Shown: positions 6,235-14,815, counted from the first letter of the stretch. The stretch is DNA of 32,502 nt from Clostridiales bacterium (GCA_004555915.1 SFJM01000023.1:1-32502); one strand, 5' to 3'. Numbers and translations are program-made. The notes: generated from the sequence alone by a model not told the origin.

Positions 6235-7320
6235 ATGGGCTATATTCGTCATCCCCTGTATTATCGCCAGTTCCGCTGTATTGGCTCTGACTGCACAGAC
6301 AACTGCTGTATCGGCTGGGAAATTGATATTGATCCGGAAACACTGGCGGATTATCAGCGAGTTTCCGGCGCTTTTGGCAAAAAACTGCGTGATGCCATTA
6401 CCATTCCTGCACCGGATTCGGCGGAAAATGCACATTTTATTCTGGATTCTGCAGAACGCTGTCCGTTTTTGAACAACCGAAATCTCTGTGATATTTTCAT
6501 CCGGCTGGGGGAATCCCATCTATGCCAGATTTGCACCGACCATCCCCGCTTTTACACCTGGCTTTCCGGCGGCCGGGAGGAAGGCATCGGTCTGTGCTGT
6601 GAAGCGGCTGCCAGGCTGATTTTACAGCCAACCGGCTTCCCGCAATGGGAGATCCTGCAAGCCACAGATGCGCCGGCAGATGGTCCGGAGGAAACCGATC
6701 CTCTGGAGCAGACCCTGCTTTCCATGCGGGATGAGCTGTTCCATCTCATCAAACCGGAAATTACTGTCTCATTTGACAGCAAAATCAATACGCTTTATCA
6801 TACCGCGGCTGCCATGCAGGAGCAATATGATGCCATCCTTTTTCCATTCCCGGGAGACGATACCGCTCCAGCCTCCCACCTGCCGGACTGGTCTGCCTGC
6901 TTCTGGCAGGAGGATTTTCTGCGCGGCCTGCTGGATGGCTGTCTGAAGCTGGAAATCAATGATCCCGGCTGGCGTGACCTGCTCACTGCTGCCAGACAAT
7001 TGCTCCCGGAAATCTGCCAAAAGCGTCCGGACTTTCTGGAATACTATGCGCCGAAGCTGTATGAATATGACCAGCTGCTGCTGTATTTTATCTACCGTCA
7101 CATGCTGCAGGCTCTGGAGGATGACTGTCTGCTGGAAAAGGTACAATTTGCGCTGTACAGTGTTTCCCTCATCCAGCTGCTGGACATCTTCTGCTGGCTG
7201 CGGGACGGTATACTCACGGAATGGCAGCAGATTTGCCTGTGCAAGCTGTATTCCAAAGAACTGGAATACGACACGGACAATACTGCCTTTCTTGGAAGCT
7301 ACCAAATTACAGCAGGATAA
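6235..7320 (+). CDS. FliB-like (flagellin lysine-N-methylase family) protein
   Basis: A 361-residue protein with the cysteine pattern of the FliB family. The N-terminus holds C15-x4-C20-x3-C24-C25 followed by IGWEIDID. A second block, RCPFLNNRNLCDIFIRLGES with HLCQICTDHPRFY, supplies C76, C85, C97 and C100, and GIGLCCEAA follows. In Salmonella, FliB methylates flagellin lysines. Many anaerobes without obvious need carry homologues whose target is unknown, and no flagellar gene is in this window. An upstream GTG at 6220 is in frame but lies ahead of the GGGAGG site (6222-6227). ATG 6235 is placed correctly. It is monocistronic, with its own promoter and terminator. Confidence 0.82.
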   Translation: MGYIRHPLYYRQFRCIGSDCTDNCCIGWEIDIDPETLADYQRVSGAFGKKLRDAITIPAPDSAENAHFILDSAERCPFLNNRNLCDIFIRLGESHLCQICTDHPRFYTWLSGGREEGIGLCCEAAARLILQPTGFPQWEILQATDAPADGPEETDPLEQTLLSMRDELFHLIKPEITVSFDSKINTLYHTAAAMQEQYDAILFPFPGDDTAPASHLPDWSACFWQEDFLRGLLDGCLKLEINDPGWRDLLTAARQLLPEICQKRPDFLEYYAPKLYEYDQLLLYFIYRHMLQALEDDCLLEKVQFALYSVSLIQLLDIFCWLRDGILTEWQQICLCKLYSKELEYDTDNTAFLGSYQITAG

Positions 7321-7323
7321 AAG

Positions 7324-7379
7324 AAAAGAGAACCGGAATGTTCGTACATGCCCGCAGGCTATGAAACCGGTTCTCTTTT
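7324..7379. terminator. bidirectional terminator between convergent genes
   Basis: AAAAGAGAACCGG (7324-7336) and CCGGTTCTCTTTT (7367-7379) form a 13-bp perfect stem whose A/T ends supply a U tract in both directions. It serves the FliB-like gene on plus and the ABC exporter on minus. Confidence 0.8.
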
Positions 7380-7386
7380 GTTATGC

Positions 7387-9204
7387 TCAAAAATCCTGTG
7401 CCATCCGGCTGGAGGTTTCCTCATCCAACTCTGTGACTCTGGTATCCATCACCCGGTATACCCGCTGGCACAGGTTCAGCACGCTGGGACGATGGGTGGT
7501 CACAATACAGGTTTTGTTGGGATGCTGGCGAACAATATTGCGCAATACCTGCCGTTCTGTCTCCATATCCAATGCACTGGTGGCTTCATCCAACAGCAGT
7601 ACCGGCGCATCCCGCAGGACTGCTCTGGCAATGGAAACACGCTGCGCCTGTCCTTCCGATAAGCCCCGTCCCCGAGTGCCAACATTGCTGTGAATGCCAT
7701 GTTCCAGTTTCTCAACAAATTCCCACGCACAGGCGGTTTTCAGAGCAGCAATGATTTCCTCCTCTGTGGCATCATCCTTTACCACACGCAGATTTTCCGC
7801 AATGGTACCCGACATCAATGTATTGCCCTGGGGAACATAGGAAAAATATCGCCGTGTGTCTGCATTGATGGTCACACAGTTTCCATCCCGGTCAACCAGC
7901 TCCACCCTTCCCTGGTCCGGATGAATCAATCCGAGAATCATGCGCAGCATGGTGGTTTTGCCCTCTCCACTGGGACCTACCAGTGCAATGATTTCTCCGG
8001 GACTTGCCAGGAAATCTGAATCTGTCAGCACGGCATTGTGCTCTACATAACCAAAATCCACCTGCTGCATATGTACAGCAAAGCCCTGCTCTGCCGCCTG
8101 CGCCATCTGTTCCGATTCCGCCGCCATATGCTGCTCTCTGGGCAGCTCGACCAGCTCCCGGATGCGATGTGCGGAAACTGAGCTGTTGAGCATATTGGGG
8201 ATAATGCTGACCAGAGAGGTAAACTGATTGGACAACTGGGTGCGCTGCTGTAAAAACAATGTCATAGTACCAAAGGCAATTTTATCTGACCACAGCAGGA
8301 ACAGGCAGTAGCCAAACGCCACCATGGCCACAAAGGTGGATACCAGCGAGGTAGCAATATTGGTCTTGATGGAAAACAGGTTATATGCCAGTGTATTTTC
8401 CCGGTATTCTCCCTGCCGTTCCCGCAGCCCGTCACTGTAATGCTCCATAACACCGAAGGATTTGATGGTATCCATATTATAAAAGGTTTCCGCTTCATAG
8501 CTCATCAGTCTGCTGTTGATCTGCAGTACCTTTTGGCGGTATTCCCGGTTCTTTCGCATAAGGAATCGGCTGGCAAACAGTAAAAAAGGTGCGGAAAGAA
8601 GGGCAATGAATGCCATCACCACATCATAATGTAAAATCACCACAAAGGTTGCCACAAAGGTATACAGGGCGATGACGATATTGGGCAGCCAGCTGACTGC
8701 ATTGCCCGCCACCGTATTGACATCATTGTTAAAGCGGTTAAGCAGGTCACCGTTTTCATACTGTGACAGCGCCAGCCAGTCCGCATCCATGATTTTATCA
8801 AAAATATTCGCCTGAATATCATTGTTCACATATACCGACAGTTTGGTGGAATACCGGCTCACCAGACTGGAAAACAACAGGCTGACCACCGTACTGGCAA
8901 TCATAATCAGTGCCAGCTGCCACAGCCGGCTGACCTGCCGGGTGGTAATAATATCAATCATGTATTTGCTGGCAACGGCGGAAACCAGCCCCAGTGTGGA
9001 GCTGAGGATTCCCATCAGGGTATACAACGCAATGGCCCATTTGTACTGTCTGCTGAAGGAAAAAATCCATTTCCAGTCGTTAAAAAAGTCCGAAAACGTT
9101 CCGTCATCAATGGTATTGATGATGGTCTGGACGAATCTGGATTTCAATATTTTATTGAAGCCTGAATATTCCCTGATTTCATCCGGCTTCTCATGAGGAT
9201 TCAT
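7387..9204 (-). CDS. ABC exporter half-transporter (permease-ATPase fusion)
   Basis: A 605-residue half-transporter of the MsbA/LmrA type, expected to work as a homodimer in the cytoplasmic membrane. Six hydrophobic helices cover roughly residues 55-320. The ATPase follows, with Walker A GPSGEGKTT at 410, Q-loop YVPQGNTL, signature LSEGQ at 515, Walker B VLLLDE at 535-540 and H-loop H571. A frame continues up to a TTG at 9354. ATG 9204, with AGGAG 9 nt upstream, is the credible start. It is alone on its strand, so it is not a heterodimer partner of any neighbour. The substrate (drug, peptide or lipid) cannot be inferred. Confidence 0.9.
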   Translation of the reverse strand: MNPHEKPDEIREYSGFNKILKSRFVQTIINTIDDGTFSDFFNDWKWIFSFSRQYKWAIALYTLMGILSSTLGLVSAVASKYMIDIITTRQVSRLWQLALIMIASTVVSLLFSSLVSRYSTKLSVYVNNDIQANIFDKIMDADWLALSQYENGDLLNRFNNDVNTVAGNAVSWLPNIVIALYTFVATFVVILHYDVVMAFIALLSAPFLLFASRFLMRKNREYRQKVLQINSRLMSYEAETFYNMDTIKSFGVMEHYSDGLRERQGEYRENTLAYNLFSIKTNIATSLVSTFVAMVAFGYCLFLLWSDKIAFGTMTLFLQQRTQLSNQFTSLVSIIPNMLNSSVSAHRIRELVELPREQHMAAESEQMAQAAEQGFAVHMQQVDFGYVEHNAVLTDSDFLASPGEIIALVGPSGEGKTTMLRMILGLIHPDQGRVELVDRDGNCVTINADTRRYFSYVPQGNTLMSGTIAENLRVVKDDATEEEIIAALKTACAWEFVEKLEHGIHSNVGTRGRGLSEGQAQRVSIARAVLRDAPVLLLDEATSALDMETERQVLRNIVRQHPNKTCIVTTHRPSVLNLCQRVYRVMDTRVTELDEETSSRMAQDF

Positions 9205-9262
9205 AGGCTGTCTCTCTCCTGTTCCGCGGGGCTGCCTGTGCAGCTGTCCCTTCTTTCCCTCT

Positions 9263-9291
9263 ATTGTTTCATCAATTCCCGGTTTTGTCAA
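9263..9291 (-). promoter_or_regulatory. promoter of the ABC exporter
   Basis: Minus strand: consensus TTGACA (9286-9291), 17-bp spacer ending in TGA, weak -10 AACAAT (9263-9268). Confidence 0.55.
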
Positions 9292-9326
9292 ACTGTCTTT
9301 TATACAAATCCCCAGTTTCCCTTTTC

Positions 9327-9355
9327 TTGTTCCGTCATTTATGCTATGATACAAC
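9327..9355 (+). promoter_or_regulatory. promoter of the PHP phosphatase operon
   Basis: TTGTTC (9327-9332), 17 bp, TACAAC (9350-9355) with an extended TGA directly before the -10. It lies about 55 bp upstream of the start codon. Confidence 0.55.
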
Positions 9356-9408
9356 TATCTCAGGCGGGAAACGCTCTCCCGCTGATTCTTTACCGGAAAG
9401 GCAGCAAT

Positions 9409-10176
9409 ATGATTGATTTACATACCCATATTCTCCCGGGGCTGGATGACGGCTCACAGGATATGGAGGATTCACTGGAAATGTGCGCACTGGCGCTGGA
9501 AGGCGGTGTGGATACCATTGTGGCAACTCCCCACAGCAACCAGCTGGGACGGTTTGAAAATTTCCATTCCGAACAGCTGGAGCAGCGGTTTTCCCTGCTG
9601 AAACAGACAATTGCAGCGGAACAGCTGCCGGTCCAGCTCTATCTCGGCATGGAAATCTTTGCCTCAGATGATCTGGAGGAAAAAATCCATGAGGGTGCGT
9701 TAATCAGCCTGAATCATTCCCGTTATTACCTGATTGAATTTCCCTTTGATGCATCACCATGGCAGATCGGAGAGGAGCTCGAGCAGGTCTTTGCCGCAGG
9801 CGGTATTCCGTTGATTGCCCATCCCGAACGGTATTTCTGTGTGCAGGAGCAGCCCGCACTGGTATACCAGTGGCTGCAGTTGGGCTGTCTGACACAGGTG
9901 AATAAAGGCAGCCCGCTGGGACGATTCGGCAGGCATGCGGACCGTACCGCCGATTTCCTGCTGACAAACCGGCTGGCTACCTGTGTGGCAAGCGATGCTC
10001 ACAGTCCCTATGTCCGGACGACCTTTATGGGCGATATACAGGATTATTTATATGACCGTTTCGGGGAAGCGGAAATGCTCCGTCTGACCCGTGAAAATCC
10101 ATACCGTATTCTGCATGACAAGCCGGTCCCACAGCACGGCAGCCTGCCGGAACGCAGGCGGGGCTTTTTCTTTTAA
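9409..10176 (+). CDS. CpsB/YwqE-type PHP-domain tyrosine phosphatase
   Basis: A 255-residue manganese-dependent phosphatase of the PHP superfamily, the family that dephosphorylates BY-type tyrosine kinases controlling capsule or exopolysaccharide export. Metal ligands are visible: H5-x-H7 in IDLHTHILPGLDDGS, H42 in VATPHSN, Glu in LYLGMEIFA, His in LIAHPERY and D/H in VASDAHSP. ATG 9409 lies after AAAGGCAG. The frame extends further upstream but crosses the promoter, so the longer form is not used. No BY-kinase or Wzx/Wzy gene is near. It shares a transcript with the S26-like peptidase 18 bp downstream. Confidence 0.88.
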   Translation: MIDLHTHILPGLDDGSQDMEDSLEMCALALEGGVDTIVATPHSNQLGRFENFHSEQLEQRFSLLKQTIAAEQLPVQLYLGMEIFASDDLEEKIHEGALISLNHSRYYLIEFPFDASPWQIGEELEQVFAAGGIPLIAHPERYFCVQEQPALVYQWLQLGCLTQVNKGSPLGRFGRHADRTADFLLTNRLATCVASDAHSPYVRTTFMGDIQDYLYDRFGEAEMLRLTRENPYRILHDKPVPQHGSLPERRRGFFF

Positions 10177-10194
10177 CGCACAGGAGATCCATAT

Positions 10195-10647
10195 ATGAAA
10201 GTTGTCGATACAAAGGAATATGTTTCCACCCTGCGTGAGCTTGTCCGGGCCGGTCAGGAGGTCAGCATGCCAATCGCGGGAAGCAGCATGTCCCCCTTTC
10301 TTGCCCATGCCCGGGACAGTATCTGCTTCCGTGCACCGGAGCAGCCCCTCCGACGGGGGGACATGGTATTTTACCAGCGCACAAACGGCCAGTTTGTCAT
10401 GCACCGCATTTACAGGGTCCGTCCCGAGGGGTATTACATTGTTGGCGACGGACAGACAGAAATAGAAGGCCCGATTGCGGAAACACAGATTTTTGCCGTT
10501 GTCACCCGAGTGCAGCGCAAGGGAAAATGGATTGATGCCACGGATTTCTGGTGGAAATTTTTTGCCGGTCCATGGCTTTGGGTGATCCCGCTCCGCCCCT
10601 GCCTGGTTCGTCTGTACGGACTCCTTCGGTTTCATCGAAACAAATAA
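10195..10647 (+). CDS. S24/S26-family (signal peptidase-like) protein
   Basis: A 150-residue protein with the signal peptidase I fold: nucleophile box GSSMSPF with S31, then RRGDMVFYQ (G55-D56), MHRI (H70) and YYIVGDGQ. The second catalytic position is His, as in SipW/ER-type enzymes, rather than the Lys of ordinary bacterial enzymes. There is no N-terminal membrane anchor. A hydrophobic stretch near the C-terminus (about 122-140, WKFFAGPWLWVIPL) could hold it to the membrane. The start is supported by AGGAG 9 nt upstream. It forms a two-gene unit with the PHP phosphatase. A role in processing or sensing an exported component is inference only. Confidence 0.75.
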   Translation: MKVVDTKEYVSTLRELVRAGQEVSMPIAGSSMSPFLAHARDSICFRAPEQPLRRGDMVFYQRTNGQFVMHRIYRVRPEGYYIVGDGQTEIEGPIAETQIFAVVTRVQRKGKWIDATDFWWKFFAGPWLWVIPLRPCLVRLYGLLRFHRNK

Positions 10648-10697
10648 ACAAGCGCAGTCGTCTGACACCAATCAGGCTGCTGCGCTTGTGTTTTTAT
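10648..10697. terminator. intrinsic terminator between convergent operons
   Basis: ACAAGCGCAG (10648-10657) pairs with CTGCGCTTGT (10680-10689), and GTTTTTATT follows on plus. On minus, the opposite flank gives TTTATTTG, so it may also serve the DUF1847 operon. Confidence 0.8.
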
Positions 10698-10725
10698 TAT
10701 CCTGTGATGATACTGTCCATCACCG

Positions 10726-11385
10726 TTACTTGGTGATATTCAGTTCTTTTTTAAACCGGGAATAGGAGCCTGTCGCGGTATACAGAGCGGCAACCGGATT
10801 ATGGCCCAGTACGCGGTCCTTGACAATCATCACCGTGGTCGGTGCTTCGGTATGCTTCAAAAACAGCGTATCATGTCCCACACACAGACCGATCAGGATA
10901 TTGAAATCGGTTTTCTGCGCTGCCAGTATTTTGGCCTGCAGAATCGGATTGCACATGGATTCATGGGCACATCCGCCATTCAGCTTGCATGTATCCGGCA
11001 CACCGATTTCCGACTTGTCCACCGCACCGATTTTGCAGCCTACCGCATAGTATTCGATGCCGCAGGCTTTGAGGATTCTGCAAAAAATACCGGTTTCCTT
11101 CAGCAGTCCAATGCAGGAGGCAATACCGATTTTTTTGTATCCCATACGGCGGATAAATTCAATGGTTTCCTCCACACGGGTCAGCCTGCCGTAAAACTCC
11201 CCTTCAATACAGGCAGATGTATAGGCAATCTTTCTCAGTTCTTCATCCTGATACTGTGCCATCGCTTCCTCCAGCAATGCCGGGTCCAGGCTGGCGGTAG
11301 GGCAGAACGGCGGATACTGCTCCTCTTTTTTGCCCCTGCAGGCAACAATGCCGCAATCCGGGCAGCTATGTGTACATTCCGTCAT
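10726..11385 (-). CDS. DUF1847 family metal-binding protein
   Basis: A 219-residue cytoplasmic protein of the DUF1847 family, function unknown. It begins with a zinc-finger-like C4-x3-C8-x2-C11-x4-C16 (TECTHSCPDCGIVACRG) and contains further conserved Cys: GIASCIGLLKE, GCKIGAVDKS, LNGGCAHESMCNP and IGLCVGHDTLF. The repeated Cys and the GHD motif suggest a metal or Fe-S site, which is inference. The ATG at 11385 overlaps the stop of the preceding dehydrogenase (ATGA) and has AAAGGAGG upstream, so the two are translationally coupled. It is the last gene of the DUF4250-HADH-DUF1847 operon. Confidence 0.85.
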   Translation of the reverse strand: MTECTHSCPDCGIVACRGKKEEQYPPFCPTASLDPALLEEAMAQYQDEELRKIAYTSACIEGEFYGRLTRVEETIEFIRRMGYKKIGIASCIGLLKETGIFCRILKACGIEYYAVGCKIGAVDKSEIGVPDTCKLNGGCAHESMCNPILQAKILAAQKTDFNILIGLCVGHDTLFLKHTEAPTTVMIVKDRVLGHNPVAALYTATGSYSRFKKELNITK

Positions 11386-12350
11386 TCCATGTCCTCCTTT
11401 GGTTCCGCATTGCTTTCAGGCCCATATAACGCCTGATACAGCTGTGCAAACAGCCGGTCACGGCGTGCAATGGCCTGTTTATCCCTGCCATCGGAATAAT
11501 CATAAAAGCCTTTTCCTGTCTTGACACCGTAATTTCCTGCCGCGTAACAATCCGCAATCAGCTTCTGGGGCTGTTCCGCACGGCTTAAATCCGGACTGAG
11601 ATATTCGGAAATATGATAGAAGATATCCAGACCGCCGAAATCTGCCACCTCAAAGGGGCCCAGCGCCGCATATCGGAAGCCAAGGCTGTATTTCATCACA
11701 GCATCCACATCCTCAACAGAGGCAATGCCCCGTTCCACAATCTCCATGCATTCGCGCAGAATGGCATACTGGATGCGGTTCGCAATAAAGCCAGGTGCGT
11801 CCTTCTGGCATAAAACCGGCTTTTTGCCGATTTGCACCGCAATGTCCCGCACCAGCTGCACACTGCGTGCATCGGTTTCCTCTCCCCGGATGATTTCAAT
11901 CAGCGGAATCAGATGCGGCGGATTAAACCAGTGCATGCCGAGAAACCGGTGCTTTCCCCTGACACGCTCACAGATCCGGTTAATGGACAGGCCGGAGGTG
12001 TTGGTTGCCAGCACGCAGTCATCTGAAACAACCCGGGATACCTGCTCCCAGTAATCCTGCTTAATGGCCAGATCCTCAATAATGGATTCCACAATCAGGT
12101 CACAGTCGGCAAATACCTGCATATCGGTGGAAAAACGCAGATTGTCCAGCATGGCATCCGCCTGCTGCCGGGTGATTTTTCCAGCCTGTACATCAGCGGG
12201 CAGGCTGGCGGAAATATTGTTCCGCACCCGCTGCATGGATGCCTCACTGCGGACATGCAGCACGGTATCAAAGCCCTGCTCCATAAAAATCAATGCCATG
12301 CCGGAGCTCATGGTTCCTGCTCCGGCAATGCCAATTTTGATGGTTTTCAT
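11382..12350 (-). CDS. 3-hydroxyacyl-CoA dehydrogenase family protein
   Basis: A 322-residue NAD-dependent dehydrogenase. The N-terminal Rossmann motif is GIAGAGTMSSGMA (residues 7-19). Then come ATNTSGLSI, the catalytic-His segment GMHWFNPPHLIPLIEII, PGFIANRI, and the C-terminal HCDH domain with DAVMKYSLGFRYAALGPFEVADFGG. Family members reduce acetoacetyl-CoA-like substrates or act on other 3-hydroxy acids. No thiolase, crotonase or acyl-CoA dehydrogenase is adjacent, so a role in butyrate formation is not supported by context. A GTG at 12359 is in frame but has no ribosome site; ATG 12350 follows GGTGAG. It overlaps the DUF1847 gene by 4 bp. Confidence 0.88.
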   Translation of the reverse strand: MKTIKIGIAGAGTMSSGMALIFMEQGFDTVLHVRSEASMQRVRNNISASLPADVQAGKITRQQADAMLDNLRFSTDMQVFADCDLIVESIIEDLAIKQDYWEQVSRVVSDDCVLATNTSGLSINRICERVRGKHRFLGMHWFNPPHLIPLIEIIRGEETDARSVQLVRDIAVQIGKKPVLCQKDAPGFIANRIQYAILRECMEIVERGIASVEDVDAVMKYSLGFRYAALGPFEVADFGGLDIFYHISEYLSPDLSRAEQPQKLIADCYAAGNYGVKTGKGFYDYSDGRDKQAIARRDRLFAQLYQALYGPESNAEPKEDME

Positions 12351-12362
12351 CTTTCTCACCGC

Positions 12363-12542
12363 TCAGACAAACTGATTTCTTGCCCGGTCATAGACATAAT
12401 CTACGGCATGCAGCTTGCGCTCCAGTCCTGCCTGATCTACGCCCAGATCCTCACACAGCTGATCCAGCGATGCATACTGGTCACGCAGTCTGGTATTAAT
12501 AAAGCTCAACAGCATAATCGGGTCCTGTGGTATCATGTTCAT
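12363..12542 (-). CDS. DUF4250 small protein
   Basis: A 59-residue protein beginning MNMIPQDPIMLLSFINTRLR and ending in YDRARNQFV. This matches the DUF4250 family of Clostridia: the (M)IPxDPxMLLSxxNTxLRDxY start, a short helical centre with LDQLCEDLGVD, and the Y-D-xxxNQF end. ATG 12542 lies 5 nt after GGAG; ATG 12536 (MIPQ) is the alternative. It is the first gene of the operon and its stop is 12 bp from the dehydrogenase ATG. Function is unknown; nothing indicates export or a membrane segment. Confidence 0.85.
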   Translation of the reverse strand: MNMIPQDPIMLLSFINTRLRDQYASLDQLCEDLGVDQAGLERKLHAVDYVYDRARNQFV

Positions 12543-12568
12543 TCATTCTCCTTTGCATTGATAGCCTT

Positions 12569-12597
12569 ATTATACCATACCGGATGCCATTTGTCAG
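12569..12597 (-). promoter_or_regulatory. promoter of the DUF4250-HADH-DUF1847 operon
   Basis: Minus strand: CTGACA (12592-12597), 17-bp spacer ending TGG (extended -10), TATAAT (12569-12574). The -35 hexamer contains the stop codon of ppk1, so the operon can be transcribed independently although it follows ppk1 closely. Confidence 0.8.
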
Positions 12598-14666
12598 TCC
12601 TGCTCCTGTGAACCAGCGGCTTTTGCTGCCGCATAGGCTTCATCATAAAATACTTCCTGGGAATTGAGCTTTTCGGTTCCCAGCATCCGGTCAATGTACT
12701 TGCGGTCACGGGTCTGCATCTTGCCCTTTTCGTCATCTGCCATGATGGTATCGAAAATGTGGCGGATACGTTCCTTTACATCCGGATCATAGATCGGTGC
12801 GGCAACCTCCACACGCTTCAGGGTATTACGGGTCATGAAATCAGCGGAAGCAATGTACAGCTTTTCCTGCTCTCCCACACCAAAGCGGTAAATACGGGAA
12901 TGCTCCAGATACCGTCCTACAACGCTGATGACGGTAATATTTTCTGTTTTTCCTTCCACACCCGGTACCAGACAGCAGATACCCCGGACAATCAGCTCAA
13001 TTTTCACGCCCGCTTTGGAGGCTTCAATCAGCTTGTCAATGATATCCTTATCAGTGAGGGAATTGATCTTAATGCCGATATACGCCGGCAGACCCTGCTT
13101 TGCCTTTTCTATTTCCGCATCCATCATAGCCAGCACCTTGTTCTGCAGGCAATGGGGTGCTACCAGCAGATGTCTGGTTTCCTCCACGGTCTCACCCAGC
13201 ATCAGGGCACGGAACACCTTGGCTGCCTCCGCACCAATCTCCTGATTGCCCGTCAGCAGGGACAGGTCAGTATACAGACGGGAGGTTTTTTCATTATAGT
13301 TACCGGTACCAATCTGGGTGATGTACTGAAGGCCGTTTTCCGTGTTTCGGATAATCTGGCACAGTTTGGAATGTACTTTATATTTGCCCAGGCCGTAAAT
13401 GATATGGCAGCCGGCATCCTCCAGCCTGCGGGACATTTCAATGTTGTTTGCCTCGTCAAACCGCGCGCGCAGCTCCACCAGAACAATGACTTCCTTGCCA
13501 TTCTCCGCCGCTTCAATCAAGGCGTCAATAATCTTGCTTCGTTCCGCCACACGATACAGCGTCATCTTGATGGAAACAACCTGTTCATCCTCCGCAGCCT
13601 CATGCAGCATGCGCAGGAACGGTTTGATGCTTTCAAACGGATAGGATAACAGCACATCCTTTTTGGCAACCTGATCGAGAATGCTTTCCTTCCGGTTGAG
13701 TGCCGGTGTCATCTGCGGTGTCCGTCTGTCATAGAACAGCTCTGTGCGGTCACGCAGATACCCCTGCAGCTGGAATACAAAAGACAGATCCAGCGGTGTG
13801 GCTACCTGAATGATATGGTTGGTATGCATGCCGAGGAATTTTGCCAGTTCTTTTTTCTGCTTATTGTTGATCTGGCGGCTCAGCTCCAGACGCACCGGGC
13901 TGAGTCTGGTTCTCTGCTTAATCAGACGCTCCATCACATTGCGGTAATCCATATCCTCATCATATACCTCAATGTCGTCGATATCCGCATTGCGGGTCAC
14001 ACGCATGACGGATTTTTCCTTTACGGTATAGGTCGGATACAGCTTGGACACAAAGTGCAGGATCAGCTCCTCGCACAGCATAAAATTACCCGGGCGGGAC
14101 GGAATTTCAATCAGCCGCTTGAACACACTGTTGGTACAGGGTACGATACCGATCTTGGTCTTTCCGCCCTTGGTATTGAGCAGCACCAGTGCATACAGCT
14201 CCTTATTGTTCAGAAACGGGAAGGGCTGCTGCTTGCCGATAATCATCGGCATCAGGAACGGTGCGATATTCTGGTCAAAATACGTTTCCAGCAATGCGCC
14301 TTCCTTTTTGGACAGCTTATTGAAGTTGATGATGCGGATTCCCTGTGGCTCCAGCTCACCCATCAGCTGCTCATAAATTCGCGCCTTCTTTTCTTCCAGC
14401 TCAACGGTATGCTCCAAAATGGCATCCACCTGTTCCTCGCTGGTCATACCGGTCTTATTCTCCCGGATTTTTTCATCTGAATGCATCTGTACCATAAGGG
14501 TACCCACACGTACCATGAAAAACTCGTCCAGATTGGACTGGTAAATCGAAGCGAAGGTTAATCGCTCTGCCAGCGGTACCGATGCATTGCCTGCTTCATC
14601 CAGCACACGTTCGTTAAACTGCAGCCAGGACAGCTCCCGATTGGTATAACAACTACTCTTTCCCAT
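12594..14666 (-). CDS. ppk1: polyphosphate kinase 1
   Basis: A 690-residue enzyme that makes inorganic polyphosphate from ATP, reversibly, at the membrane periphery. Full PPK1 architecture is present. The N-domain starts YTNRELSWLQFNERVLDEA (residues 7-25), and the head domain has YQSNLDEFFMVRVGT. The catalytic domain carries the phospho-acceptor histidine in GKYKVHSKLCQI with the GTGNYNEKTSRLYTDL motif. The second PLD-like half has IASADFMTRNTLKRVE. Length is normal for the family. ATG 14666 follows AAGGAG. No ppx or phosphate-uptake gene is adjacent. The leader contains a minus-strand terminator-like hairpin that could attenuate it. Confidence 0.96.
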   Translation of the reverse strand: MGKSSCYTNRELSWLQFNERVLDEAGNASVPLAERLTFASIYQSNLDEFFMVRVGTLMVQMHSDEKIRENKTGMTSEEQVDAILEHTVELEEKKARIYEQLMGELEPQGIRIINFNKLSKKEGALLETYFDQNIAPFLMPMIIGKQQPFPFLNNKELYALVLLNTKGGKTKIGIVPCTNSVFKRLIEIPSRPGNFMLCEELILHFVSKLYPTYTVKEKSVMRVTRNADIDDIEVYDEDMDYRNVMERLIKQRTRLSPVRLELSRQINNKQKKELAKFLGMHTNHIIQVATPLDLSFVFQLQGYLRDRTELFYDRRTPQMTPALNRKESILDQVAKKDVLLSYPFESIKPFLRMLHEAAEDEQVVSIKMTLYRVAERSKIIDALIEAAENGKEVIVLVELRARFDEANNIEMSRRLEDAGCHIIYGLGKYKVHSKLCQIIRNTENGLQYITQIGTGNYNEKTSRLYTDLSLLTGNQEIGAEAAKVFRALMLGETVEETRHLLVAPHCLQNKVLAMMDAEIEKAKQGLPAYIGIKINSLTDKDIIDKLIEASKAGVKIELIVRGICCLVPGVEGKTENITVISVVGRYLEHSRIYRFGVGEQEKLYIASADFMTRNTLKRVEVAAPIYDPDVKERIRHIFDTIMADDEKGKMQTRDRKYIDRMLGTEKLNSQEVFYDEAYAAAKAAGSQEQD

Positions 14667-14776
14667 ATTTCTTTTTTCTCCTTCAATGTACGGATTCTTT
14701 TGTTTCTCAGCTTATGTCATTCCCCACCCATATATGTGGGCATATCCTATGCAGGAAATCTGCGTCACAGGACAGT

Positions 14777-14815
14777 AAAAAATGCCGAGACACAAACAAA
14801 AAATTTGTCCCAGCA
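14777..14815 (-). terminator. terminator-like hairpin in the ppk1 leader
   Basis: In minus-strand RNA, UGCUGGGACA (14806-14815) pairs with UGUCUCGGCA (14783-14792) over 10 pairs including two G-U. Six U follow directly. On the plus strand the same positions are C-A and A-C mismatches, so the structure is directional. It lies 110 bp upstream of the ppk1 ATG, with no minus-strand gene before it. Confidence 0.65.
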
